This document shows positions 54,122-64,000 of a stretch of DNA of 64,000 nucleotides, piece after piece. The stretch's first letter is position 1. Each line of letters starts with the position of its first letter. The notes beneath the pieces were generated by a model. That model did no database searches. It was not told the origin of the DNA and saw only the letters and a list, made by a program, of their open reading frames with translations. The stretch is taken from contig OV050030.1 of NCBI GenBank assembly GCA_920105625.2, positions 146,701,877-146,765,876 of the forward strand. Reading direction: 5' to 3'. A program made the translations under genes and the position numbers. The stretch comes from Clusia tigrina. Its lineage: Eukaryota; Arthropoda; Insecta; Diptera; Clusiidae.

Positions 54122-56300
54122 TCTTTTTTTTTTTTAACTCCAGTTTTATTTGCATTCTACCCCTTGAGGCAATAATCAAATTAAATAACAATATTAAACA
54201 ACTACATAAATCAATACACAAAGTAATTTTTTAAAATAGTTACTTAAGTCAACATGAGGAAGAGGAGCCAGTGCTAATCTCCCATAAGGTTAGTTCAGAA
54301 CTATTGCGTTAGAAAAAATTATTATTATAAATTTAGTGGTGTTGCTCGCTTCAGTCCCCGCGTTGTGCCTGTCCTCTCCAGAAGATTTGAAGCTAGTATG
54401 TTAGGATGCTTACTTAGTCGTTCCAGGTATTTATTGCTGTATCTTGCTATTTCCTCATCGACAGTAGGGATGTTTAGGTCGTGACGTATTATTTCATTCC
54501 TGACGAACCATGGAGCCTTTACTATCAAGCGTAATACTTTTGATTGGAATCTCTCAATGATTTTTATATTATTTTTTGCCGCTGAACCCCATAGCTGTAC
54601 ACCATATGTCCATATGGGTTTTAGAATTGTGTTATAAACGAGCAGTTTATTGTCAAGCGATAACTGGGATTTATATCCCAAGAGCCAATATAAGGAAGTA
54701 AGCTTTATTCCAAGTTGTTTTTTCTTCGTAAGAATATGCTTCTGCCATGTCAGACGTCGATCAAGATGTAGCCCTAAATATTTAACGTCTTCGGATTGCG
54801 GCAGTTGACAATCATTTAATATTACTGAAGGACAAGTCTTCTGTTTTAAGCTAAAGGTTACTTGCACAGACTTAGTTGCATTCACCTTAATCCTCCATTT
54901 ATTTTGCCAGATTTGGAGCTTATCCAAGCTTTCTTGGAGATAATTTGCAGCGATTATGTAGTTGCTGCTTGTAGCCATTATGACTGTATCATCCGCGTAG
55001 GTTGCGATTTTTGTATTCTCCGTCAGTGGAAGGTCAGCCGTGTAGATAGTGTAGAGCACAGGACCTAGAACACTGCCTTGTGGTACACCCGCCTTTATAG
55101 AGAACAGTTGAGTGACTTCTTGATTGGTATTTACTCTGAAATGCCGCTCTTCCAGATATGATCTTAAGATATCATAAAATGTCTGAGGTAGTAACTTTTT
55201 CAGTTTAAATAGTAAGCCAGGGTGCCATACTTTATCGAACGCCTGTGTTATATCTAGGAAAGCAGTTGTACAATAACGGTTTTCCTCAAAAGCGTTTTTT
55301 ATTATGCTATACACTCGGTGCACTTGTTCTGTTGTGGCATGGTGTTCCCTAAATCCAAATTGATGATTGGGTATTATCTCCTTTTTGAGCAGAATTGGTT
55401 TAAGTTTGTTTAACAGGAGCTTTTCAAACATTTTGGAAACAATTGGCAAAAGGCTAATTGGTCTATAAGAAGTGACTTCCTCCAAGGGCTTTCCGGGTTT
55501 TGGGATGACAATAATTTCGGCCACTTTCCGTTGACGCAGAAAATATCCACATCTAATTATTGCATTGAAGAGATAGGTAAGGTATTTTATTCCTTTATTT
55601 GGTAGTTCCTTTAATATTTTACCTGTTATCAGGTCGTAGCCCGGTGCCTTTTTGCATTCAGTGTTTTGTGCACAGCGTTATGTATTTCCTTTTTTGTAAA
55701 GGGCGTGATAGGTAAATCTAATTGTCCTGGACTATTGAGAAGATTAAAAACCTCGTCTTCCTCTTGCTGTGAAGTTGGTGGAAACGGCTTAAAGACCCCA
55801 CTAAGGTGTTTGGCGAATGTAATTGCTTTCTCCTTATCAGTTTTTGCCCAGGAGCCATTTGAGCTTTTGATAGGAGGAGCACGGGTGGTGGGTTGCCTCA
55901 CCTTTTTTGTCGCCTTCCAAAGTGAGTAATCTGTGGTCTCATTTGCTGATAAAATGGACAAGTAGTGCTGTATTTCTTCATTTTGCTTCTGCGCCAAGTA
56001 CCGCTTAAGGTTTTTTGTAGCTCTATTAAAATTATTTTTGTCTTTCGGATACCTGGTACTTTGCCACGCCCTTCTTAGTTTGCGTTTTTTATCAACCATC
56101 TCCCTAATACGGAATGGGAAGGATGCTTGTTCAGTTGATTTTTAGGCTCCGGAGTAGAGCTCCATGCAGCGTATTGGACAGTTTTGTTAAAATTTTCAAC
56201 GGCAAACTCAATATCCTCAGCACTCTTCAGACAAATATTGAGGCACAGAATGTCATCTACAATTTCCTTGAAATGCAACTAGTTTGTTTGTTTCATATGT
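54122..56300 (-). mobile_element. Jockey-type non-LTR retrotransposon B, 5' truncated
   Basis: This minus-strand Jockey has its poly-A tail as T14 at about 54122-54136 and ends in the endonuclease-RT linker near 56290. It sits between Gypsy copy A (left) and Gypsy copy B (right). The poly-T directly follows GCCCTCCTCT of the Gypsy sequence, which in copy B continues AGCTGCTCC. It is better preserved than Jockey A. Confidence 0.88.
54325..56278 (-). pseudogene. Jockey B reverse transcriptase (two frameshifts)
   Basis: This is the ORF2 C-terminal half. From the 5' side: linker (EDIEFAVENFNKTVQYAAWS) at 56278-56100, frameshift, KKRKLRRAWQSTRYPKDKNN to NSNGSWAKTDKEK-type sequence at 56099-55629, frameshift at KKAPGYD, then 399 open codons from 55524: VIPKPGKPLEEVTSYRPISL, NHQFGFREHHATTEQVHRVY, FLDITQAFDKVWHPGLLFKL, AGVPQGSVLGPVLYTIYTAD, the catalytic TYADDTVIMA, VKYLGLHLDRRLTWQKHILT and KPIWTYGVQLWGSA. 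All RT motifs of the palm and thumb are intact, so decay is limited to the two shifts and the 5' truncation. There is no RNase H, as usual for Jockey. Confidence 0.9.
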
Positions 56301-56303
56301 AGT

Positions 56304-56782
56304 GTGAGTGGTTGGAATTGCCAAATTCTTTTAACAGTGTGTCCGGCAGTGCTCCTGCCTCTGAACAACGATGGCCTAGATAAACCGCCTCTCTTCGCAA
56401 AAATTGACACTTCTCCATGTTCAATTTCAAATTGTTTTCTCGCAATTTCTGGAGCATCTTGCACAAGCGTTGCGAATGCTGCTGCAAGTTCTTCCCATAG
56501 ATTAGAATATCATCTAGATACACAAAACAATCGAAACCTTGCAAGCCTGTTAGCACATTGTTCGTTAGCCGCTGGTAGGTAGCCGGTGCTCCTGTTAATT
56601 CAAACGGCATCCTGTTGAACACATATTTCCCCAAACCGGTACTAAACCCGGTTTTCTGCTTATCTTGGATATCCACCGGAACCTGATGGTAGCCACCTGC
56701 TAAATCAAGCTAAAATATCTACTGTGTCTTACTTGGTCCAGGATTTCTTCTATCTTTGGGATTGGGAACACCTGCTTAATAG
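56304..56782 (-). pseudogene. Gypsy B RT, palm and thumb part
   Basis: A 127-codon frame gives DIQDKQKTGFSTGLGKYVFN, QGFDCFVYLDDILIYGKNLQ (catalytic YLDD) and KLNMEKCQFLRREAVYLGHR. It closely matches 53121-53480 of copy A with a few substitutions. It lacks the copy A frame break near 53410 (TTAATTCAAACGG here, TTAATTAAAACGG there). The reading is interrupted at 56783 by the solo LTR. Confidence 0.85.
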
Positions 56783-58214
56783 TGTAACGACTCTTTTTAT
56801 AGCTGGGGTAAAACTCAGCGGCTCCAGGGGTCGTATACAGAAAAATATAAAAATCCTGTGAGTTAAATTAATTTCAGCGTATTTATTTAGTATATTGATT
56901 ATGGACTCTTGTTAGTCCTTGCTCGAAACAATTCTACTTCCTTAACTCTATGTTTGTATAAATAACTTATTCAATGTGTACTTGTTTTCATGTCTCTACG
57001 TCCCGGTAAGTGTGTGTCTCTGTGACTCAGTGGGAGAACGATTAAAAACCAGAAGCTCTCACTGAGTTCCTATGGTCTCTGTACGGCGTATGACTTAGGA
57101 GGGAAAACGATTAAAAAACCAGAGGTTCCCTCTAAGTCCCTAAGTCTCGGTGGCGTATGTGTCTCAGTGATTCAGTGGGAGGACGATTAAAAACCAGAGG
57201 CTCTCACTGAATCCCTATAGTCTCTGTCCGTGTATGGCTTAGCAAGAAAACGATTAAAAAACCAGATGTTCTCGCTAAGCTTTCTGTGTTCGTATTGTAC
57301 TTTGTATGGCGTAGAGCTGTTGCTAGTCAGGATGTTGGTGATCGACGAAGAGACCTACTGCCTGGGCTACGTGGTTTATATAGTCGCAGATCGCAGCGGC
57401 TGACACATGTTGTTATTGGCGGCCCACCGTTGTGCAACTTTACTTCCGTTTGGCCGGCCTCGTTTGTTGTTGTTGTGGCCAGGCTTGTTGTTGTTGCCGT
57501 CAGGCTTGTTGTTGTTGCAGTATTTTGCCCTTGGGCCACCTTCAACTTCTGTCGGTCAGCCACCTCACTCCAACAGTCCCTGGTTGGCCTGCAGTATTGT
57601 TGGCTGCAAGCAGCGCTGTCCGGAATCCTGTAGTGTTGTTGTTGTTAAATATTTTATGTTCAATTTAACTGGCAAACAGCATTTCATTTGCATTCCTCCT
57701 TCTGCTTTGTACTTGCTGGTCGTTGGCGTGGTGGTTGCTCTCTCGTTGTCCCTCTTGTGCTTTGCTCTCGTTTCTTCGTGTTGTTAGTGTAAAATTTCCG
57801 AGCGAGCGCACTCGGCAAATTCCAACGCTTGAGTTCGTGCACTCACCTTCTCTTGTCCTGCATGTATTTGCTGTATTCTTCGTCGCTGTGTTTTTCCTCT
57901 CTTCGCAAGCATAGCGCTGGTTGGCAAGATCGTTGGCTGAGGTGGTCGCTTTTGTTGTAATTGCTATTATTCCAACTGGTCTAATATGCTGCTGCTGATC
58001 TGTGCTCCTGCCACGGCCGCGCTAATTGGTTACAACGTTTGTAGTTTTTTTCGTTAAGTTTTCACTGCAGTTACTTTGGTTGGCATTGTGGGTGTTTCCT
58101 CGATGCAATTATTCGGGTCTGTTATTCATGATGTTTGTGTGTATATAGTTTCGTAGCGACTCTGTCACCTGTAGTGTGGACCAAAATTTCCCACAGAAGA
58201 TTTTAGTTCTTACA
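56783..58214 (-). mobile_element. Solo LTR (1432 bp) inserted in Gypsy B
   Basis: The insert begins TGTAACGACTC and ends TTCTTACA, flanked by ATAG at 56779-56782 and 58215-58218. Copy A has a single ATAG at the same point (TTAATAGTGGCG), so both edges and the 4-base Gypsy-type target duplication are certain. There are no genes inside, only LTR-like DNA with GTTGTTG-rich stretches and four tandem hairpins. Its left end resembles the LTR fragment at 36722, whose primer site indicates that the sense strand is minus. It probably formed by LTR-LTR recombination. Confidence 0.9.
57025..57280. repeat. Four tandem stem-loops with covarying stems (array 1)
   Basis: Hairpins lie at 57025-57067, 57093-57137, 57170-57212 and 57237-57280. 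Each has arms of about 12 bases around a loop containing CGATTAAAAACCAGA. Arm pairs are ACTCAGTGGGAG/CTCTCACTGAGT, ACTTAGGAGGGA/TTCCCTCTAAGT, ATTCAGTGGGAG/CTCTCACTGAAT and GCTTAGCAAGAA/TTCTCGCTAAGC. The stems differ in sequence while staying complementary; the loop is almost constant. Spacers share CCCTATRGTCTCTGT...GTATG. Confidence 0.88.
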
Positions 58215-58218
58215 ATAG

Positions 58219-58820
58219 TGGCGTCATTCAATCTCTGAAATCAACGACCACTTCTTCTGACCCTGAGCACCCCCTTCTTAGGCACCAAAATAATTGGAGA
58301 ATTCCAAGGCGATGTACTAGGTGTGATTATATTATCCTTTAACATCCCTTCAACTTGCCTGTTTACCTCATCTTTGTGAGCAATTTGTATTGCTTTAGTT
58401 AATTGGCGGCTGATCCGCCCTTTTTGGTATTTCAAGTTCTTCTGGGGTGCGTATTTTAGCTGGTCTCCTTCCAGCAGAAGATGCCTTCTCTTCCGAGTTT
58501 ACGCTTCGGTTTAACTTCAGTGATTCTAGTACTCTCTCCATCCTTTTTCTTATATCTACCTGCATAATCAGGTAAACCGACCCACAGTTGGGTTCCTTAA
58601 AATTATCGTAACTAGTAAGCTTAGACCTAAAATCCTTATCCATATAATAGACATTTTCTGATGCATTTAGTAAGCAAGCGTACACTTTTCCCTTGTCAAT
58701 GTGCCTTATGGACTCTCCCATATATACGCCCTCCTCTAGCTGCTCCTTGTGCAAAATAACCGTGTGAAGTTTCGTGTTCACACGGAGAGTAATTCTTTTC
58801 GTTGTCCTCGCACCTAACAT
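58219..58820 (-). pseudogene. Gypsy B pol N-terminal region and RT fingers
   Basis: The frame from 58820 reads TTKRITLRVNTKLHTVILHK (end of the protease-adjacent region), EGVYMGESIRHIDKGKVYAC, RKRMERVLESLKLNRSVNSE, to 58395. An overlapping frame from 58435 gives NRQVEGMLKDNIITPSTSPW and SPIILVPKK, the RT fingers. It corresponds to 53622-54108 of copy A but extends further upstream because no Jockey interrupts here. Confidence 0.75.
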
Positions 58821-58829
58821 TTCCTGACT

Positions 58830-59800
58830 ACTATTCTTTACCCGTCATGACCTTAGTGGAATAGTCAGAATCATATTCCTATTCTTACAGAAAATTGATA
58901 ACTCTTTAGTTACTGCATCCAGAATGCTGCGGCCTCAAAGGTTATCCCGCCCGAGTATACCATCAGCCTGAACACCTTCCTTTTCTAGTTTCATTACATT
59001 CATTTTGAAACTTACGTCCTGAACTCGCTGTGATTCACCCTAACTGAGCGTAGTGTCCTAATGCACCTTCCAAAGGCACCGTTAAGACTTTTCACACTCT
59101 TTTCATCAGTTGCCTGTCCTTTTCGAAGAACACTATATTTAACAAGGCTTGTATCCACTCCTGAGTTTACCTAAAGCAATAGTTTTCCACTAGCTACCTC
59201 CATGTAGGGTATCTCGATGAACACATCGGCTGTTCTACTCACCACGAATAAACGCCTTCTTATTCCCAAAATGCATGAGCATCTATTCCCTAACTCTCTG
59301 ATTCTCTCCCACCAAGAGTTGTAGTTCTTCCTTATATACCTATATTCCTTACGTGCTAGCCTAGCTATCTTATCCTTGTACTCCCATACTGCTTTTACGG
59401 CTACCGGCCTATACTTCCTAACTTTATCAAAACCTAGAATCACCACTGTAAACCAAATCGAAACTCAATCAAGAAGAATATTTTGGAGCTCCTCATGCTC
59501 CTCCCACTCTTGGGTCATCGCCTCAGCAGCGTTCTCCAAAGATCTAAGTCTTCGTCTCCAGGCTCTCAGATCCTCACCGGGTTTCTGTGCTGTCTCCTGT
59601 ATTTTCCTTATGAGCGTTTCATAAGGTTTCTGTTTCAGATATGTTCTGTCTAAAAGTGCAAACAAATCCGACAAGGTGCTTACTGAGTTATGCGCTAGTA
59701 AATCACACGCATCACCTGTGGTCCTTTGCCTAATACACTTTATTAAGTGTTCCCCGTCTGACCCTGCGATACTCTGCTGGGGCTAACTCACAACTTTTTT
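58830..59800 (-). pseudogene. Gypsy B gag and protease remnants
   Basis: The minus strand at about 58995-58880 reads QADGILGRDNL, then GRSILDAVTKEL after a stop, the flap and C-terminal part of a retropepsin. Open frames at 59674-59465 (KPYETLIRKIQETAQKPGED, LRAWRRRLRSLENAAEAM) and 59446-59171 (ARKEYRYIRKNYNSWWERIR) carry charged helical sequence placed where the gag C-terminus and the start of pol belong. Many frame breaks are present. The gag assignment rests on position and composition. Confidence 0.5.
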
Positions 59801-61187
59801 TGAAACGCCTGATCTCAGTTCTTAGAACATGGGTACTATCTTCTCCACCGCATGAGCAACCTCCATTATACACATCTTACAAGCTGTGATTATGTTATCA
59901 TGTGTTATTAACCGAGTGTCGTTAATTCCTGGGGCTACTTCAACTGCTACTTGCTTCCTATTAGGTTTGTATTTTTTAAACTTGCCTTGATAATTCCACT
60001 TACTTTATAATTTCAAATAATCTCATATAACTACCCCGATATCATTGAGTCCCCAGATGTAAATTTTCTATTTCAATCATTATTAACTTACCAAATTATA
60101 CTCAACATCGACTTCAATGTATTCCAACTTTAGTCCACCCCACATAGACCCCATAAACTCATCATAAACATAAAAGCCCATAAACTCATCAAAACCATCG
60201 CTTATATTATTTTTCATTAGCCTAGTCTCACTTGAAAGCAATAAGGTTGATTTTCTAAACTAAAACGCTTAATAGTATACCAATAAGTCTTCAGTTTTAT
60301 TGTTTCGTAAAACAAACATTACTCAATATAGAAAGACAACTGTGGCGTAATGCCATAGAGAAAACAAAATTACTCAAATTACGTAAGTATGAAAATTATA
60401 CTTCATTAATCGCACAACTCCTGAACGTGTATACAGATTATTTGTACAAATAAATATTTCTGTTTATTTCTTTACTACTCTTCTATGAACCCATTTTGAA
60501 TAAGGTGATCGATTTCACGAAATTATTCTCCATATTTTATCCCCATCAAACAAAATTTTCACAAACAGAGATTGATTACAACACTACTAACACGTCTCCA
60601 TTTTCAGCATAATTTTCAGTTTCTTTATTTTGCTTTTCCGTGCAAAATATTTAAACATTTATGCGCAAATCGGAGTTTCGGAAGTACACAAACATTAAAG
60701 CAATAACCCCTGTTGTACGCATCTCTTGAAGTATTCTTGGCTAATACCCTAAGCTTACTCTGTTCAATATTGCGTTATATATTTAATTTAGTGTTAAAAA
60801 AAAATAAATGTCCCTACGGACACACAAACACATTCTCCTACCAAAAAAATCCTCACACTCCTCACTAAGACGACATACATAGACCGTCCGATCATACTGA
60901 CGGTAATCGCTCCTGTATGGTGCAACTTCTTTGACCAGCACTACGGCACCTTCAAGGTCGCAGAAGTATTTACTTATACTACTCTATAATAAAACAAATA
61001 CTAACAATTTTTCCTTTGCTCCCTCCATTGTTCCTCTGTCCGATGTTCGCGCCTTGATGATGATGCTGGTTTCGTTACAGGTTTATTTTTCCTGCTTTAG
61101 GATGTCTTCTACTAATCCTGGGTTTCCTCCGAACTGACTCCTATATACTCTTGGGACGGTAGTTCCTTATAACGGCTGCGCCATTTA
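59801..61187. other. Leader and gag 5' region of Gypsy B, unreadable
   Basis: By position this holds the Gypsy B leader and the N-terminal gag. I cannot read a protein. It is AT-rich with frequent stops. Next to the LTR the minus strand reads TGGCGCAGCCGTTATAAGG from about 61183, a possible primer binding site of the TGGCGCAG type seen in several Gypsy elements. Confidence 0.4.
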
Positions 61188-61738
61188 TGTTGTGTGTTGG
61201 GGCGCATCTACATATGTATCCTTACATGTTGGCCGTATCCTACCGGCTGTACCAACTATGTTGGGGCTGTGTGTGTCTGTGCTCGCCTAGTTTTTACATA
61301 CTGCGGGACAATTACTGGGCGCTTGTTAGCAGCCTGAGCCCAGTATGGTTCTAACCGCGCGAGTTGAAACATGCTCAAGTTATTTGTTAGAAAAGATGCC
61401 TTTATTGGTAAAACACCTGCTTATATACATTTACATTTATTATTGTTTCTTAATGTTCTACTTTATTATTTCTAAATGGCAATCAATCATCATTATTTGT
61501 AATTAAATCATCAAGTGGCACACTTTTGGGAAAGTTCTGACCAGTCAGTAGTGAAAGTTCATCGCAATTCAATTGTCAAAGGAGTGCACCTAAAAGCATG
61601 CAATCGGCTTTTACTTAGTGGCAACGTATTCATTACATTATACGTGCGCCTTGAGCTATGTACATTTATTATTTTATTAATGATAAAATCTAATATCTAC
61701 TTGGGTTTTAACGGACATTGCGAGTTTGACTCACAACA
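61188..61738 (-). repeat. Gypsy B 5' LTR
   Basis: This 551-base block begins TGTTGTG and ends CACAACA, a perfect 7-base inverted end pair. It lies at the expected 5' end of the minus-strand element, with a TGGCGCAG primer-site candidate four bases to the left. The second LTR was not found in the window. Confidence 0.75.
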
Positions 61739-61744
61739 GTAAGT

Positions 61745-62035
61745 TTTTAGTTGAGCCTTATAGGCTTCCCAATCCGAGGGCAGACACGAAGTTTTAGCCC
61801 TAATCGCCTATTAGACTTCCGAAGAAGGCCTAGATCCTACCACGAAGGTGCTTTATTCTTGCCTCTACGTTTCGCAGCCGGCACCCGGCTGTCAGTGACC
61901 TCTTCAAGGCCCTGGTTACGTGGGCTATCAGCCCGTCTAACTGCACGGGGTCTGTGGGGTTAGACGGGGGATTATTTGGCAGTGAGGCCCTGAGATTCTT
62001 CTTATACTTGTTTAATTGGCTCACTAGTATCGGAA
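61745..62035 (-). pseudogene. LOA-like element 6, inverted 5' segment
   Basis: On the minus strand this is the pre-RT linker of the element 2 family: KKNLRASLPNNPPSNPTDPV, QLDGLIAHVTRALKRSLTAG, then (shifted) LRKSNRRLGLKLR. It lies head to head with the plus-strand RT part that begins at about 62060. The RT fingers that should lie between are missing. Confidence 0.8.
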
Positions 62036-62046
62036 AAGAGTGAAAA

Positions 62047-62083
62047 GGGTGAAATCACCCCACAAGGTGGGGTGATTTCACCC
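62047..62083. repeat. Perfect palindrome at the element 6 inversion junction
   Basis: Arms of 17 bases (GGGTGAAATCACCCCAC and its exact complement) flank AAG. The sequence is the RT motif PQGGVISP read outward on both strands, so the inversion point lies in this motif and part of it was copied twice. Confidence 0.95.
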
Positions 62084-63657
62084 TTATTGTGGCTATTGGT
62101 AATTGACAACATTCTCGGCATATTAGATTCAATGGGGGTTAAGACGGTAGCATACGCGGACGATGTAGTGATAGCTGTATCAGGCATGTTCCATGATAAG
62201 TGATATTATGCAAAAGGGGCTGAAGAAACTGAATTCCTGGGCCACAGGATTTGGACTAGATGTGAATCCAGAAAAGACAGAACTGATACTTTTCACTAAC
62301 AAGACCAAGATTCCGATCTTTAAGCTTCCGACACTTCTACGCATGCAAGAAAATGTTTGGGAAAAAATCGGGACCACGCCCCATATCAGTCACTGGATGT
62401 ACGAAGCACTCGTGCATCCAATACTAACTTACGGTTCAATAGTCTGGTGGCCAGCTCTAGTTAAGGGTTATAACGATTCAGAGACTCAGTAGAGTTCAAA
62501 GAACAGCTGCCGCTGGCATTGTAGGGAGCCTGAGAACATGTCCAGCGGAGGCACTCAACGTATTGCTACACATCCTCCCTATCGACCTGTACATTAAGAA
62601 CGTAGCCTGCAACAGTGCACTAAGGTTAAAAGCGACAAACTGCTGGTCTGAGCGAACGTACGGACATGGTAAGGTGCTATACACAGTGCCGAGGGAATTA
62701 ACACAAATGACGACAGATTACATAGTACCACAACTGGACTTCAAAAAGGACTTAAAGGTTAGATTTCCCTCAAGAAAATTGTGGTCGAAAAGGAAACTCC
62801 AAATGGAGTACGATATACCCATTTATACGGACGGGTCAAAAATGGATCTGGGCGTGGGGGCGGGGGTCTTTTCTCCGCACGCTAACATTTACTACTGTAC
62901 ACGCCTACCCGATACAGCTACAGTTTTTCAGGCGGAAGTACTCGCGATCAGAGAGGCATGTCGACAGATCACCTACCACATTAGAGAAGGGCAGAGGAGC
63001 ACGGTTGCTATTTTTGTGGACAGCCAGGCTGCCATAAAAGCCCTACAATCAAACACCATCAACTCCAAACTGGTCAGACAGTGCAGGGAGGAACTTCGGG
63101 CGCTAGGTCACCATGCTGACATCACAATCATCTGGGTCCCCGGACACAGGAATATAGATGGAAATGAGAAGGCTGATGAAGTGGCGCGCAAAGGAGCCTC
63201 TCTCGATCTAACCCATGTGGAACTAGTACCTGTTTCCATGGGTGCGATTAAGAGGGGCATCTACATGCACTGTCTTACCTTAGTGGGCAATAGATGGAGG
63301 ACACTTACAACATGTAATACATCCCGGGCGACCTGGCCAGTCTTTAACACAGCGAGATCTAGGGATCTCATAAACAGGGACCGCATGGACACCAGCCGCT
63401 TCACGGCGGCCTTTACGGGTCACTGGCTCGTGGGCACTCATGCAGAGAAATTGCAGAGACCGTACAATACCCATTGTAGACGTTGTGGAAATTCAGAAGA
63501 GAAGGAAACCTTAATCCATTTTCTTTGCGAATGCCCGACTCTGTCGGCCGCAAGAAATGGAACACTAGGAAACTATTTCCTAGCGAGTTTATCCGATCTC
63601 TTGGGTGTAAAACCGAAAGATCTTTTAAGATACCTAAACTCCACAAAGTGGATTTAG
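62060..63657 (+). pseudogene. LOA-like element 6: RT half, RNase H
   Basis: The plus strand reads PQGGVISPLLWLLVIDNILG, the catalytic AYADDVVIAVSG at about 62151, then after a frameshift LNSWATGFGLDVNPEKTELI, another deletion, YGSIVWWPALV, and a fully open 364-codon stretch 62563-63657 with RNase H (IYTDGSKMDLGVGAGVF, VFQAEVLAI, VDSQAAIKAL, IIWVPGHRNIDGNEKADEVA) and the knuckle CRRCGNSEEKETLIHFLCEC. The stop at 63655-63657 is followed by a short 3' untranslated region and a (CCAA)n tail at 63764-63783. It is the youngest-looking RNase H half in the window, yet RT is broken by a deletion and the inversion. Confidence 0.88.
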
Positions 63658-63763
63658 TGAACAACCCATCGTTTTCTCCGGCGTTAGGAGAGGTTGTGGT
63701 ATCAAAACGTCGCTAAGGCGATAATTGTGATCCATGTGAGGACCGACTTGGATCAGCCACTGA

Positions 63764-63783
63764 AACCAACCAACCAACCAACC
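63764..63783 (+). repeat. (AACC)n tail of element 6
   Basis: Five AACC units follow the 3' untranslated region. Several I/LOA-group elements end in such simple repeats instead of poly-A. Confidence 0.8.
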
Positions 63784-64000
63784 ATCGGACAAGAGAGTCC
63801 TCTCGCGCATACGTCCATGAGCGCGGGATGGCTAGATAGAACCGGAGGTCGCCAAGTATCTGGAGCACTAGAGACTTATGCTCCTAGATCTATATGGCAT
63901 ATTCCCATCCTGCGAAATATAGTGCAAGAGGTTATAAAAACGGAAAACCAAATGATGCAATTTTTCATTTCCAAAAAGTCTAACTTAATTTCTATTTGTC
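63784..64000. other. Possible leader of another subfamily-B LOA element
   Basis: At 63840-63905 AACCGGAGGTCGCCAAGTAT and CTGGAG followed by AGAGACTTATG and GGCATATTCCCATCC resembles the leaders of elements 4 (35155-35240) and 5 (48930-49010). No coding part lies within the window. Confidence 0.4.

Larger units (their letters stand above)
56304..61738 (-). mobile_element. Gypsy-type LTR retrotransposon copy B
   Basis: This minus-strand element has its 5' LTR (61188-61738), leader, gag (about 59800-59170), protease and RT, cut within RT at 56304 by the junction with Jockey B. A solo LTR of another family (56783-58214) splits the RT. The RT fragments left and right of the solo LTR join exactly when compared with copy A. 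Confidence 0.82.

Noticed and set aside
57025..57280. CRISPR-like array
   Set aside because: Units are hairpins with variable stems and semi-conserved spacers in a eukaryotic LTR; there are no identical direct repeats or cas genes.
57286..57914. Overlapping Cys/Leu-rich frames of 115-126 codons
   Set aside because: They come from GTTGTTG-type low-complexity sequence inside the solo LTR; no domain is visible.

Overview
The window is insect nuclear DNA, most likely from a fly. It has no operons, is AT-rich, and is packed with nested, decayed transposable elements typical of Diptera: LOA/I-like and Jockey non-LTR retrotransposons, BEL/Pao and Gypsy LTR retrotransposons, mariner, Helitron and a piggyBac-like element. 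The style suggests a large-genome dipteran such as a tephritid fruit fly, but that is inference. The only convincing host sequence is one 199-bp exon (16558-16756) of a SNF2-family helicase resembling ARIP4/RAD54L2. I recognised no second exon of that gene, so much of the window may be its intron or flank.

Layout, left half. 1-1096: 3' part of a Helitron (helicase C-terminus, then CTAG at a TA array), facing an inverted copy of the same terminus. 1305-5600 (-): LOA-like element 1. 5717-6100 (-): C-terminus of a multicopy arthropod family with a CRHH motif. 6147-7984 (+): LOA-like element 2, cut short before an intact 567-codon transposase-like gene (8200-9903, -). 10774-12297 (+): longer broken CRHH-family copy. 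12300-16557: AT-rich DNA with a Jockey scrap, a small unknown ORF and a 238-bp TA array, then the helicase exon. 17422-18341: internally deleted mariner with both ends. 18769-27605 (-): Jockey element split by a BEL element (21225-27301) that has two LTRs and a 5-bp target duplication. 27550-28240: LTR-like block with a stem-loop array. 28320-30335 (-): LOA-like element 3. 30725-35420 (-): LOA-like element 4.

Layout, right half. 36290-37290: retroelement tail, an LTR end with a tRNA-Lys primer site, and a minisatellite. 37295-40200 (-): decayed Pao-like element. 40500-41095 (+): mariner N-terminus. 41107-45840: DNA transposon of the same family as 8200-9903, with long inverted repeats, most of it tandemly duplicated (2146-bp unit). 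45866-49986 (-): LOA-like element 5, carrying a piggyBac-like non-autonomous insert. 51480-54121 (-): Gypsy copy A. 54122-56300 (-): Jockey copy B. 56304-61738 (-): Gypsy copy B with its 5' LTR, interrupted by a 1432-bp solo LTR of a different family. 61750-63783: LOA-like element 6 with an inverted 5' part.

No cellular pathway is encoded. The interest lies in the order of insertions, the repeat structures, and one possibly undescribed RNA or DNA structure: four tandem hairpins whose stems change while pairing is kept and whose loop is conserved (57025-57280), with a diverged homologous array at 27997-28185.
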